A DNA stretch of 64,000 nt from Cepaea nemoralis (GCA_014155875.1 JACEFZ010003474.1:318501-382500), one strand, 5' to 3'. Positions 1 to 9,832 are shown, counted from the first letter of the stretch. Numbers and translations: made by a program. Notes: generated from the sequence alone by a model not told the origin.

Positions 1-1
1 G

Positions 2-247
2 TCTGAAATGGATAAGAAAGTTGCTGAATCGGTTGACCCTTTACAATGGTGGAAACTTAATGAACATCGATATCCAAAATTGGCATTCCTTGCCAAGACC
101 ATTCTGTGCATACCAGCTACCTCAGTTCCATGTGAACGATTGTTCAGCTCTGCTGGTTATATTGTTAATAAGACGCGCTCGTCACTTGAAGCAAATACTG
201 TCAACATACTCGTCTGTTTGCATAGTTGGTTATTAGATGACATATGA
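2..247 (+). CDS. hAT-family transposase, C-terminal dimerisation region (partial)
   Basis: An open frame enters from the left edge of the window and ends at a stop at 245-247. The roughly 80 visible residues match the C-terminal dimerisation region of hAT transposases of the ZBED type. The pattern is a PLQWW start, a central P-ATSVPCERLFS block, then NKTRSSL and a closing leucine-rich VCLHSWL stretch. In the family this region mediates oligomerisation and contributes to the catalytic fold. It is followed by AT-rich DNA and a candidate hAT terminal repeat near 404, so this is the 3' end of a transposon rather than a host gene. Whether the upstream part is intact cannot be seen. Confidence 0.85.
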   Translation, partial: SEMDKKVAESVDPLQWWKLNEHRYPKLAFLAKTILCIPATSVPCERLFSSAGYIVNKTRSSLEANTVNILVCLHSWLLDDI

Positions 248-387
248 ACAAGACAATCCAGTGTTATTTCGATTTTTGACAAATACGACTATAATGTGAG
301 TTATATGACTATAATTGTTTTGCTTTAATCGAAATTAACGATTAATTAATCATTCATTTTTCAAAAGTTAACTATTAAATTTAAATT

Positions 388-404
388 AATCGGCCGCAGC
401 CCTA
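388..404. repeat. Candidate 3' terminal inverted repeat of the hAT element
   Basis: The AT-rich tail after the transposase stop ends in CGGCCGCAGCCCT. Reversed, this starts AGGGCTGCGG, close to the CAGGG start common in hAT termini. The matching left end lies outside the window, so the boundary and the 8-bp target duplication cannot be confirmed. Confidence 0.5.
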
Positions 405-632
405 CTTAGGATGTTTTCTTTTCTTGCCATCCAGTGTTTTCAGCCATAGATCTCAACATCTAATATTGTGACCAAGCTTAGATAACCTTCCTTTTTCTGT
501 GTTGCTCAGTAGTTGCATATTTTCTTCTATATCTTTAATTATGTAAACATTTTATCTCTTTCTGTCCTGCTTTTTCTTTGCATCCTGTGATAATACCGCA
601 TCTCAAGTGATTATTTGTATCTTCATCAATAT
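405..632. other. Unassigned AT-rich spacer
   Basis: No coding frame, repeat unit or RNA fold was recognised between the hAT end and the next LINE remnant. Confidence 0.4.
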
Positions 633-905
633 TGATGTTACTTGATGATAGGAATGTTTGTTTTTTCAAAAAGCATTTTAGCTACTGCAATTCTTGATCT
701 TATTTCACCTAAAGCATCTTCTGTAATGATTTGGCCCAGATAGGGAAACTTCTGAACTTGTTTAGTGGTCATACTCTCTATGTTAACATTAATCTTGGTT
801 TGTTTGGCAATTGCCAACAACTGTGTCGTACTAGCATTTATTTGTATACCAAATTCTTTAGCTCATTGATTTTGATTTCAGTGAATAGTTGTAATGTTTC
901 TGTTC
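633..905 (-). mobile_element. LINE reverse transcriptase C-terminal fragment, antisense
   Basis: Minus-strand translation gives a LINE thumb-type segment: an AIAKQTKINVN strand, then VQKFPYLGQIITEDA, then IRSRIAVAKMLFEK. The F-YLG-I-T--G--EI--RI--A pattern is the usual landmark downstream of the catalytic region in non-LTR retrotransposons. Only about 60-90 residues remain and no catalytic FADD box is present, so this is a dead, truncated copy. Confidence 0.75.
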
Positions 906-1559
906 CTTCTTTAATGGCTTGAAACCTGTTTTCTGTGTATTAAATAAGTGGAAACACCCTCTGCACACCTCACACAGAAATACTTGTGTTAGAAGAGTAG
1001 ATCTTGGGTGGCTTTATAAATAGTTCATGGTTGACACAAGTTAAAGGACTTGTGCTCGGCTGCAGTTCAACAGTATTATAATGATACTTGGCATTAACTT
1101 TATTGTGAGAACTGTTTGGGCTTATCTGCTTTCTCACAATCTTTATTGTGACAGCTCCTCTATGTGTAGATGACACTGGGTCCTTGTGGCCTTGAGCTTT
1201 GACATGAATACTCAAGCATTGCCAATCCAAGGTCGTGTTTTCTCCAAATTGTCTTGACATGGCTCATTCTGTTGGTGTATGAAACAACCCTCTCAGTGAC
1301 TGACTGTTCATATCACCCTGTAAGGCTTCATGTTATGCTGTGTGTTTTCAGCTCCATTAATAAATGAAGGAAGCTGGGGAAATACCTCTGTTGCTAACAC
1401 TATATACTATACTGATGTGAAATAAATAAGACACTACTACAATCATCTCTTGCAGTCGGCAACTGAATCTACAGGTGTCTGGTCCAACTAATGTAAGCTG
1501 ACAAATTCCTGAGAGTTGTAGTTGTAGTCAACTCCATAGTTACATAGAGGGATGATTAA
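906..1559. other. Unassigned region
   Basis: A minus-strand open frame of 96 codons (970-1260) has no recognisable domain. The region may be a further LINE remnant or unique DNA. No splice or RNA feature was identified. Confidence 0.3.
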
Positions 1560-2690
1560 AAAAAACTACATGCCAACCAAACATCACAGTCAACTATGTA
1601 GAAATAGAAAATGTTGCCAACTGTGGATATCTTAGCTCCATAATCAACAAATGGGGGCAGTTCAAAATAAATCATGTGTAAACTGGCCGTAGAAATAATA
1701 ATCCTTTGTTCCCAGGCAGTTTCCTGCTATTGGTCTGATGTGGTAGGGCCATCACATTTGGCAGGCCTGAGTGCATGGAAGGATAGATGACCAGTCTCTT
1801 CCTAACTTGGTGAGATGACAAACACCAGCATGGGATCCTCATCCAACCACACTCATGACATTATCAGTGCAGTTCCATATCAACCACGCTGAGCACCTGC
1901 TGGCATTAGCAAGGCAGAGATTAAACAGTATCAAGAACCAATAACACAACACTAGCAAACAAATTAAAGTAAACAATTTTGAGAACATGCATATTTCCTG
2001 TGGCAACATACATCTGTATAATGTGAGCTATAGACCATTATGCAATCACTAAAGAAGAAAATCTGAGCTTAAATGTTACAGAATAGTTCTTAGAATATCT
2101 AGGAGTGAGAAATAAAATGGTGACATACTACACAATCTGATTATTGAAGAAAACTGACTTATAAAGAGCATGATGTTCTGGACACTGAAATACTTTGTCC
2201 TTGTTAAACATGACAGTGGCTTGTACAGGACAGTGATGGAGGACATGGTTCCTGGCAGAACAGGCTGAGGTTGACCAGAACCAGGATGGACCCAGGAGAG
2301 TGCAAACACCCTGGGCATGAACATGTGAGAGACAGGAGAACAAGCAAAGCTAAGCTGGAGAAGCTTGGGCATGAACATGTGTGAGACAGGAGAGTGCAGA
2401 GACTCGGCATGAACATGTGAGAGACAGGAGAACAAGCAAGGCTGGAGAAGCTTGGGTATGAACATGTGAGAGACAGGAGAGTGCAGACACCCTGGGCATG
2501 AACATGTGAGAGACAGGAGAACAAGCAAGGCTGGAGCATGAACATGTGTGAGACAGGAGAACAAGCAAGGCTGGAGAAGCTTGGGTATGAGCATGTGATA
2601 GACATGAGAACAAGCAAGGCTGGAGAAGCTTTTCTCCAGGCAGTGATAAATGTAAACTACCTGCTACGTGATGATGATAGTGGAACAATC
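1560..2690 (+). mobile_element. Decayed LINE copy (family E), interrupted
   Basis: The stretch 1570-1700 reads as a broken LINE segment (ITVNYVEIENV--CGYLSSIIN). The stretch 1920-2000 matches the SIK--HNTSKQI-VN segment of the better copy at 12235-13060. The stretch 2040-2330 matches the 3' end of the copy at 50790-51179. An unrelated segment of about 200 bp lies between 1700 and 1900 and probably is a later insertion. Stops and frameshifts throughout show it is inactive. Its 3' part has expanded into the minisatellite at 2303-2636. Confidence 0.65.
2303..2636. repeat. Minisatellite of 39-54 bp units derived from a LINE 3' end
   Basis: Seven copies of a CATGARCATGTG core occur, each followed by a GAGACAGGAGA segment. 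They alternate with AACAAGCAAGGCTGGAG and GTGCAGACACCCTGGG versions. Start-to-start spacing is about 39 to 54 bp. The same sequence is present once in the related LINE 3' end near 51070-51112, so the array grew from a LINE segment. Long open frames on the minus strand here only reflect the repeat. Confidence 0.9.
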
Positions 2691-2942
2691 ACTGAACTGT
2701 TGTAGTCTATGTGAAACAGATAAACATGTATGTTTGTGAGCCTCGCTGTGTTTGCTTACCCAAACAGTAGTCAGAGTTGAAGTGGCTGCATTTTTGTATT
2801 AACCATTGTGGATATGGAAAGACCCTGCTACAAAAAGTGGGTATCAAATAATTTTCAGGATCTTGTCTTGAAAGGAAAATTGTTGACGAAAGACACTGCT
2901 CATCATTTTACTGCCTACAGTACCTTGTGGTGCCCGCAGAAG

Positions 2943-3020
2943 TCGGATGTGTCGGCCTAATGGCGCAAGAACGCAATCACGTCCGAAAAAAAAAAACTGG
3001 ATGAACGCAGAAGAAGAAGA
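2943..3020 (+). mobile_element. GAA-tailed SINE-like repeat, 5'-truncated copy
   Basis: Short dispersed repeat found six times in the window. This copy starts inside the consensus at CCCGCAGAAGTCGG and lacks an internal segment of about 27 bp between two GCGCAAGAACGCA-like words. It ends in (GAA)n. Imperfect 14-bp direct repeats AGTACC(T/A)TGTGGTG flank it at 2929-2942 and 3021-3034. Confidence 0.85.
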
Positions 3021-3039
3021 AGTACCATGTGGTGTAGAA

Positions 3040-3200
3040 CAGGGATGTCTTGAGCCTGAGGAATTAAGGCCGCCTGGTTAGTGCAGTCGCCGCGAACTGT
3101 GCAGGTTAGGGCTTTCTTTTTTCCTCCCGGGACAGAAATAAATCCACACCTTACCAAGGATTCTAACCCAGCATTTTAGCCACTTGGCCAGTAATTTGGC
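3040..3200 (-). mobile_element. tRNA-derived SINE remnant, antisense
   Basis: On the minus strand, TGGCCAAGTGGCTA resembles a pol III A box, and GGTTAGAATCC resembles a B box a short distance downstream. They are followed by a non-tRNA body. The A-to-B spacing is shorter than in a tRNA, so part of the head seems lost. Confidence 0.45.
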
Positions 3201-3899
3201 ATCACCTATACCTTGTGTATGGTTGGTTAGAGAGGGAAACTAGATGTTACAAAACCACTGAGAGAGCTAGTGGTGATCTGTAATCTTAAATCATTTCATT
3301 TGTCAGAGCTAAGGGATATGCACCAACGCTTGCCATGTTAATTATGACCTATATCATTTCACCATTAAGGAGTATTTGTATCATCCTTGCATTTGTTTGT
3401 GTGTTTAGTTATAGTTAATTGTTGGTAGACTGTCATGTTACTAGCAGGTCACAAAGGTTAGCAAATTATTCCATATATGTGTATTTATTTATTTGTTTAG
3501 TCAGATAACACTGCCATAATTGATTTACTCATTGTAAATAAAACTACAGTTTTTGTTTAAATTTTTACTCCGGTTGTTGTGTTTTGATTCTCCTTCCACC
3601 CCAACCAAGATAGTGACCCATTGTTTTCTTGTGGACAATAATACTGGCCTGGCTTGACTGTCGTTGTGAAACCAGACACCCTTCTATTGGAGAGGCTAGT
3701 ATGTTCCAGTGACTTGAAGAGCTTATACGTAGAGTCTTCCATGTTGAGCTGGTCAGGGGGTAGGGATCAGTCAAAATGTGCACAATTTTGCCGCCCTGTA
3801 GGTAGACTCGGGACAGCCAAAGGCTAGGGAGAGCAAACCTGATCAAATGCCCGTGAAATGTACTGAGCCACAAGTTAAACAAAACAGTGCAACACAATT
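3201..3899. other. Unassigned region
   Basis: No coding similarity was recognised. A 130-codon minus-strand open frame (3565-3957) has low-complexity composition and overlaps the 3' end of the following LINE. It is not supported as a gene. Confidence 0.3.
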
Positions 3900-5640
3900 C
3901 ACTGTGTTTAGTTGAGCTAAGAACCAACATCACGACACTCAGGACATTACCACACACGCCCCTTTCCCTCGTTCAGTCAGTAAAGAGTCATACTGCTAAT
4001 TGTTCCAACTGCCATCGGTTGAAAGGTTCTCCTGGTCTTCCCTCTTAGTTTTGTTATTCGTCCAGAACCCTTGCTGATCCCCAGCAATATCATTCTCTCT
4101 ACATGCGAGTTTTCAGTCTATTCCACCACGTTCTCCACCTGGTCACACAGGCGCCCGACCACCTCTCTCTTGTCCTTCATTCTCCTGCAACAACAACACC
4201 CCCCCCCCCCCCCAATGACCAGGGCAGAATATCCATACAATTCTCATTCAGCTACTCGTGTATCATTTGGCTTGAAGGACCCTGTGCCTGTCCACAATTG
4301 TTGGTAATGCAAGGATATGCCTCCTGCACATAATTGGTGTGTCCTTTGTGCACCCCAGGATCGACCGCATACTGTATGCGCTCCAACCATTCAAGCTGGC
4401 AATTTTATACTGTCAGTAGCCCCAAACAATACTTAATGACTGAAATTATTAACTGCTGAAAGAGAACGTAAAGCATCCTCTACACTACTCGTGTTGTTGC
4501 CAACACCCTTGGTACGTTAAGTCCCTTTCTAGCATTCACCACCAAAGCCTCCACATGATCCTTAAAAGACATACACCTGTCGAAGGTTGATTCCCAACTA
4601 CTTCAATTTACTCCCTCTACTGAGAGGATGTGATGAGAAGAGAGGCATTGGAGAACATCGTGACAACTGGAAAGATCGAGGGGAAGAGAGGCAGAGCAGA
4701 CCAAGAGAAATGATGCTGGATGGATTGAGACAGTGGCATATAGGAATATCATCAGCAGAATTGACCCAGAACACCAAAGACCGAGATCTGTGGAGAGCCA
4801 TGAACGCCTACGCCAGCTGGCAGGGTACTTGATGACTGAGAGGACATCCATTCAATGTACGCAATACATTAATACATTGGACATATGCCTTAACGATTCG
4901 GTTATCCTGGGAATAACAACCGATGCCTTGTCTGGATTGATTACGTTACCCGAGTCCGTGCACCACCCCACCACCCTATTTACTGCCGACTGTACGTCTT
5001 CAGGCATTCTTTCTCTTTCTCTTCCCTGTCTGTACACGAGCACATCATCTGCAGCTGTCAAGATTCTACCAATTCCTGGTGACTCAATAGCTGCGACTTT
5101 GCTGGTGTATACATTAAAGAGCACTGGTGACATGGCAGATCCCTGTGGCAGTCCAGGTGTAATAATAGTACAGGGGTTAGAAGTCATGAATCCGTGCGAT
5201 TTTACACTCATAAAGTACTGCCGCAATCCATTTGACAAGTCAAGGGCAGACCTCCATGTCCAAAATAGTGTATATCAAACGATCATACCTGGCTCTGATG
5301 TAAGCATCTTCCAGGTCAAGTGCCACCGCCACCGTCTCTTGTTTATTCTGGAAGCCCTCATAGACATTGAATGCAAATATTGCCGCATTGGCCCAGGTGT
5401 TCTTCCCAGGCCGGTAATTCCAAAGCTCTTTGGGGAGCAGTTTACAACTTCCCAAGTGCTGCTGTAGCTTGATGCTACTATCTTCTCGAGTACTTTGCTG
5501 AAGGTATTTTGCAAGGTGATTATTCTGTATCCATCTAGTTTTGAATGATCCTTGCCTGGCTTTGGGAGTGGGACACGGTAGCTGTGCAACCAATACTGTG
5601 GTATTTCTGCTGTTTTTCATGCTAGGGTTGAAACAAAAGA
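3900..5640 (-). mobile_element. LINE with RNase H-type 3' end (I-like), antisense, interrupted
   Basis: On the minus strand, 5640-5240 encodes the RT front part: a RPGKNTWANAA block, then VALDLEDAY. The stretch 5238-4852 encodes TPGLPQGSAMSPVLFNVY and the catalytic-type ILTAADDVLVY box. After the nested insertion at 4629-4834, the frame continues through the post-RT region. It finishes in the family's conserved 3' tail block (ERM-L-GI-KGSGR, then TFQP), with most of the RNase H missing. The 3' end, near CTCAACTAAAC, resembles the CTCAA-rich ends of the copies at 15485-15850 and 20785-21125. Frameshifts and stops make it inactive. Confidence 0.8.
4629..4834 (+). mobile_element. LINE 3'-end fragment (family H) nested in the antisense LINE
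   Basis: The plus frame reads as the extreme C-terminus of a LINE ORF2: a basic EERQSRPRE--LDGLRQW segment, then TKDRDLWRAMNAYASW, then a GATG-rich tail. A 10-bp direct repeat ACTGAGAGGA occurs at 4619-4628 and 4835-4844, immediately outside. The antisense LINE resumes on the far side, so this is a 206-bp 5'-truncated insertion. Confidence 0.85.
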
Positions 5641-5913
5641 AAACAAAACTGTCTAACTGCACACCTTCGGCTACACATTTTCTCATTTGGCACCTTTCAC
5701 AACTTAACTGAACTGAACTTCTGCGCCGCCTTCCTGACAACGAAGGATTTGTGTTTTAATGTTATTAAATGTTATAATTTCATGTTGTTGTTTTTTTAGA
5801 TCTGTTTGTGTTGTTCCGTTCCCGATGAAGATTTTATAATTGAAACGTCGTTCGTAGTATACTAGTGTTGTTGTTTTTTTATTATTTTATACTGGACCAA
5901 TCTGTCCGCCTGT
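5641..5913. other. Junction between two LINE copies, unassigned
   Basis: Low-complexity T-rich DNA separates the 5' break of one antisense LINE copy from the 3' break of the next. No feature was recognised. Confidence 0.3.
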
Positions 5914-6690
5914 TCATTCCCCAGCACACCCCGGAGAAAAGATCCAGGCGATGCTTGCCACCCGTGACCTCCGAAGCGAAGCAAGCCACTCGACACGAAA
6001 CGTGCCTGTCCTCACCTTCCTCAGCATGTTTTCTGAGTCAGTTACAATCACGATGTATGTGTGTATCGTATTCTCGATCCAGCGGAAAGCTGCACTGACC
6101 GCCTCCACCTCCATGCTTAAGCTAGATGTTGTGGTATCATATGCCAGGCTCTCCTGCACCAAACGTCGACTATTTGCTTTTGATAAGAACCCCCAGGCAC
6201 TTCTCTTACCTCTCGACACCGAACCATCTGTGTAGATAATCACATCACCCGAGCGAGCATTATTATCCTGAATTAGTTGCTGGATTTCCACTTCCGTGGC
6301 CCCTGCTGGCCACTCCCTACACTCCCGGCTCAATGTGATTATAACTTTGCACAAGTCTGACTGCTCCGCTGGCACTCTGACCCACTCCTCTCCTAAGCTA
6401 ATGTTCTCCAAGGGGCACACCTGTCTGATTGTATCCTCCGCTTGAGCCATCCATAATTTCCCACTTATCAGTCGCTGACTGCGTCCAGCGCCTCATGCAA
6501 AGGGTGATCTGTGTCTGCAGCTACTCTGAGATATGCCTTCGCCTGCATCACCTTGAACCTACCTGCAACAGTCGGCAAACCAAAGATGTAACGCATACAC
6601 ACTACTGGGGTGTCTCTGGTGCATCCCAGAATGACCCGCATAACTTCACCAGCGGACTCTTTGAGACAGTGAGCAGTCCTAGTCCATAAT
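5914..6690 (-). mobile_element. LINE fragment with RNase H domain, antisense
   Basis: The minus strand reads a post-RT segment (VMRVILGCTRDTP) and then an RNase H domain in an open frame at 6450-5914. Visible RNase H landmarks are VIIYTDGSVSRG (first catalytic Asp), SMEVEAVSAA (catalytic Glu) and IVTDSENML (third acidic residue). The frame breaks after FSPG, where HAG-V-GNE-AD should follow. In the intact order RNase H lies downstream of RT. Here it lies upstream of the RT copy at 3900-5640, so the two are separate insertions or a rearrangement. Confidence 0.85.
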
Positions 6691-6814
6691 CAGTCACTGA
6701 GAGGTCAAGTGCTGGTATAGTGTGAAAAGCATTCTCTGCTCTGTGTCCATTGCAGCCATAGTTTTAAGTGCATTGAGTACTTGATGGGGAACAAGCACAT
6801 AGAGACAGCGGTTT

Positions 6815-6965
6815 TAAAAAAAAGGGGGGGGGGGCACCTGGAGTCCCCGGTTGTCTCGGACACGGCACCATGATCTGGGATGCTATCCAGAGAGCGAAGA
6901 CGAAGAAGGAGGAACTCCACATGATATGGTTGGATCTGGCCAATGGGTTAAAAGATTTTACATTG
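6815..6965 (+). mobile_element. LINE RT fragment
   Basis: The plus frame contains GVPGCLGH and then TKKEELHMIWLDLANG. This is the segment around the first catalytic Asp of a widespread animal LINE family (typically WLDLANAYGS). A poly-G run at 6825-6836 precedes it. Only about 50 residues remain. Confidence 0.65.
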
Positions 6966-7035
6966 GAAGATAAAACTTTATTGATGAATCGCATAGTGAG
7001 AGACCTGTAAGTGTGATAAATGACATAGTGAAATT

Positions 7036-7275
7036 TCACGGGAGTCTCCGTGGCGAAGTGATCAAGCCATCTGCCTCGCACTCCGACGGTTGTGGGTTCG
7101 ATTCTGGGCTACGTCTTTAGGTTCACGAGTGCATTTTTCTCGGAGACTTCTGGGGGTCGTCGCTGGAGCTACGGAGTTCGTGCTTTGTGCGACGCTTTCT
7201 GCAGGTCGTCCTGTGGAAAGAGAATGAGCCATATGGGATAAAACCTGGTGCAATGAAGTCGATTCCTCTCGACTT
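7036..7275 (+). mobile_element. tRNA-derived SINE, family A
   Basis: The head has an A-box-like TGGCGAAGTGATCAAGC and a B-box-like GGTTCGATTCT at about tRNA spacing, followed by a body of about 170 bp. Close copies occur at 48836-49062 and, without the head, at 8068-8477. The split pol III promoter plus a dispersed non-tRNA body defines a SINE. Confidence 0.85.
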
Positions 7276-7314
7276 TTAATACGTTTTAAAGTGAAACTGC
7301 AGAGCTACCGGCTA

Positions 7315-7805
7315 GTCTATTAGTCTAACAGGCGACTCACTGTTGATGAAATAGCCGTGGATTTCAACATTGAGTCACGGTGCTGCGTACCAAATTGTTA
7401 ATGATGTCCTCCATTATAGGAAAGTGAGTAACAGATGGGTCCCAAGACAGCTTTCTCATACGGGGGTATTTGGATCAGTTTTGCTCGAGAAGGAGATGCG
7501 TTTCTCCATCAAATTTTGATAGGAAACTGAGTCCAGTGTGCATCATTACGAGCTAGAGAATCAGTGAAAACATCCGTTGTTTTCACTTTAAGAAAAAATT
7601 CAAGACGCAGGAATACGCTTGGAAAGTCATGATGACCATTTTTGAGAATATCAAGGGACCTATCTATATTGGTACATTTCCTGGAAAGGGGTGCAACTGT
7701 GACTAGTGCTTGATACAGTAACATGTTCGTGGACAACTGAAGCTCGCGGTACGAGTGAAACGCCGGGGACTTCTCTCAAAAGGAGTATTGTTGCTGTACA
7801 AGTGG
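7315..7805 (+). pseudogene. Mariner-type transposase remnant
   Basis: Fragments in shifting frames read LTVDEIAVDFNIE, then YQIVNDVLHYRKVSNRWVPRQL, then KFKTQ---KVMMTIF--IKGPI, then GLLSKGVLLLY. These follow the order of a SETMAR-like mariner transposase from the second helix-turn-helix into the DDD core. The catalytic GDE and HDN motifs are not readable. Multiple frameshifts and stops show long decay. Confidence 0.75.
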
Positions 7806-7834
7806 ATAGCTGTACGTGCTCTGAAATTTGAGGT

Positions 7835-8035
7835 GATAAATAGTGGGAGACCTAAAGAAAGACACATAAAAAGAATTAAAGACGGATAAATAATATGGGG
7901 AGGACAATTCGGGAGATACAGGAAATGGCAAAAGATAGGACAGGATGGCTTGGTGTGACTTGGTTGAGGGCTTTACTTTGTCCCAGTGGTGGACGAAGGA
8001 CACAAGTTAAAGATAGTATAAGGCACTTACATGTT
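7835..8035 (+). mobile_element. LINE 3'-end fragment (family C)
   Basis: A frame containing IREIQEMAKDRTGWLGVTWLR and then LCPSGGRRTQ matches the C-terminal end of LINE ORF2. Related ends occur at 37240-37420 and 50560-50700. The coding frame is broken near 7890. Confidence 0.6.
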
Positions 8036-8067
8036 CGGAACAATGGCTACCGGCTGTTTCTGAATTG

Positions 8068-8477
8068 ACTGATTTGCCTTTTCGGTTCACGAGTGCATTT
8101 TTCAGGAGACTCCTGGAAGTCGGTCCTGTAGCTACGGAGTTCATGCTTTATGTGACGCTTTCGGCGGGTCGCCCTGCGGATAGAGACAGAGCCATGTGAG
8201 AAAACCCGGGTCAGTGAGGTCTTTCTGGTGACTGTCGATTCCATCGACGATGAACTGTGGTTTTCGTGGATGACTTTTGTGTTGGCATTCTGGCGGCGGC
8301 ATTATGCACAGTGTACCTGTGCGGGCTTTTGGATTGCCGAGACTCCTGTCTGTTCCACTTTTCACATAGGACAGTGGGGAGCATTTTGTGTGATATTTAC
8401 TGGCACAAGAACGGAGCATAATGGGGACGACTGTTGTCCGTGAAGTTGGAACCTCGACTAACTAGCTAACTAACATA
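8068..8477 (+). mobile_element. tRNA-derived SINE family A, headless copy with CTAA tail
   Basis: From GGTTCACGAGTGCATTTTTC onward this matches the body of the SINE at 7036-7275. It then extends another 200 bp and ends TCGACTAACTAGCTAACTAAC. That tail is nearly the same as the 3' end of the LINE at 32308-32620 and its antisense copy at 61825-62363. This suggests the SINE uses that LINE's machinery. Confidence 0.75.
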
Positions 8478-8724
8478 AGGTACTATTTTGTGCGAGAGAC
8501 AAAGAATCTGTTTCAAGGACGCACTCAATTTTGGGTTTACGTTAAGAAAACTTAGAAATGCCAACAGTCGGGAAACCCATGACGCGAGTAAATAAGCGTG
8601 AGAAATAAATTAACAGTTATTGATCGACCCAAACAACAAACTGTAAATGATGTCTTTTTAATAAGTGGGATAAAGCTCCCAAGGGTCATTTGCAACAAGA
8701 CACCGCCTATATTACCTCCCTTCA
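8478..8724. other. Unique-looking DNA upstream of DHFR
   Basis: No repeat family was recognised. The stretch is bounded by the SINE tail and the E2F-type site, so it is the likely upstream promoter region of the DHFR gene. No TATA box is obvious near the expected start. Confidence 0.35.
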
Positions 8725-8736
8725 TTTGGCGCGAAA
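8725..8736. promoter_or_regulatory. E2F-type site upstream of DHFR
   Basis: TTTGGCGCGAAA is a perfect match to the palindromic E2F consensus TTTSSCGC plus its reverse half. It lies about 195 bp upstream of the DHFR ATG. E2F sites of this form control S-phase induction of DHFR in mammals. Use here is inferred from position and sequence only. Confidence 0.7.
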
Positions 8737-8930
8737 ATGAAATGTCGAGGTTGTCTCCTTGAAATTCTGGTACAGTCACAGTGTGACAGTGTGTGTGATC
8801 TCTCGTCCTCCGGAGAAGAACTCGCTGTTTCTGTATTTGTGCATTTGGTTACAGATAAATCGCTTAGTTCAGTCAATACATATATTTTCTTTACGAATAG
8901 TCAAACAAGCTGTCTCTCTCTTGCGTGACA

Positions 8931-9500
8931 ATGTGTTCCACTACCAGCAAGTTACATATCGTCGTGGCAGCTTGTAACAACATGGGCATTGGTATCGAGG
9001 GCAGCCTTCCTTGGCGGCTCAAACAAGATATGGCCTTCTTCAAGAAAATCACCACGGTAACTAAAAATGCTGGGAAGAAAAACATGGTGATCATGGGTAA
9101 GAATACGTGGCTGTCTATACCGCCAAAGTTTCGCCCCTTGAGTGATAGAGTTAACGTGGTCTTGAGTACACAGATGCAGAACAACATTGAAGGCGCCTAC
9201 CTAGTGAAGTCGTTTGATAAAGCTCTGGAACTGTTTGACACTCTCCAAAACGAGGTTGAAAGTGTGTTCGTGATTGGAGGGGCAAGTGTCTACAAGGAGG
9301 CCATGCAGAGACCAAATCCGTGTAGAATATACATCACAAGAGTTCACGGCAACTTCACTTGTGACACTTTCTTCCCAGCCATTGATGAGAACATTTTCAA
9401 GAAGGTTCCTAACACAGTGAATGAACATGTGCCGGTAGAAACATGTGAGGAAAATGGAATTGCATTTTCATTTGAAGTCTATGACAAATTATTGGAGTAA
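8931..9500 (+). CDS. DHFR: Dihydrofolate reductase, intronless and intact
   Basis: This 189-residue protein reduces dihydrofolate to tetrahydrofolate with NADPH, feeding thymidylate and purine synthesis. Landmarks in order: the IVVAACNNMGIG start of strand A, LPWRLKQD with the active-site acid Asp33 (Glu in vertebrate enzymes), VIMGKNTWLSIP (cofactor binding), RPL-DRVNVVLS with Arg73 for the folate tail, FVIGGASVY (NADPH loop, residues 113-121) and CDTFFPAID near the end. Length fits animal DHFR (186-190). The ATG at 8931 was chosen; an earlier GTG at 8925 is in frame but is not a eukaryotic start. No intron interrupts it, unlike vertebrate DHFR genes. A decayed tandem relative lies downstream. 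It is either a functional retrogene or a native gene that lost its introns. Confidence 0.95.
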   Translation: MCSTTSKLHIVVAACNNMGIGIEGSLPWRLKQDMAFFKKITTVTKNAGKKNMVIMGKNTWLSIPPKFRPLSDRVNVVLSTQMQNNIEGAYLVKSFDKALELFDTLQNEVESVFVIGGASVYKEAMQRPNPCRIYITRVHGNFTCDTFFPAIDENIFKKVPNTVNEHVPVETCEENGIAFSFEVYDKLLE

Positions 9501-9721
9501 ATTAGATTTGCTTACATATATGTTAATGTTGCTATTGGACAAAACTACTATACCATATATCAATATAGATTATAGTTAATAGTAAGGAAGGTGTCTTATG
9601 TGAAATTAAATTGACCAATGGAATTATTATATCAAGGAGATGAGGTAATGAGTTGTGAAGAAACATCATAAAGTACACCAGTCAGCAACGCATTTGATGA
9701 TTGTAGAATGCCTTATGCTGG
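9501..9721. other. 3' flank of DHFR
   Basis: AT-rich DNA with the likely 3' untranslated region. A poly(A) tract that would mark a fresh retrocopy is not seen after the stop codon. Confidence 0.4.
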
Positions 9722-9832
9722 AAGATTAACCTGATTAACAAACTCCTGAAGAAGTTGGATGTGTCGGCCGAAAAGTGCAAATATCGTAGCTCTACTGTAA
9801 ACAGGCACAAGACATTTACGTCCAAAGCAAAC
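9722..9832 (+). mobile_element. GAA-tailed SINE-like repeat, old diverged copy
   Basis: From GATTAACCTGATTAACAAA through GAAGAAGTTGGATGTGTCGGCC to CTACTGTAAACAGGCACAAG and ACGTCC this aligns along the family consensus with many substitutions. The 3' tail is lost or unreadable. It is the most diverged of the six copies. Confidence 0.7.

Noticed and set aside
2076..2688. Overlapping minus-strand frames of 71-172 codons
   Set aside because: They are repeat frames of the LINE-derived minisatellite, open in several phases at once.
8925..8930. Earlier DHFR start at a GTG
   Set aside because: Animal nuclear genes start at ATG; the ATG at 8931 gives the usual protein length.
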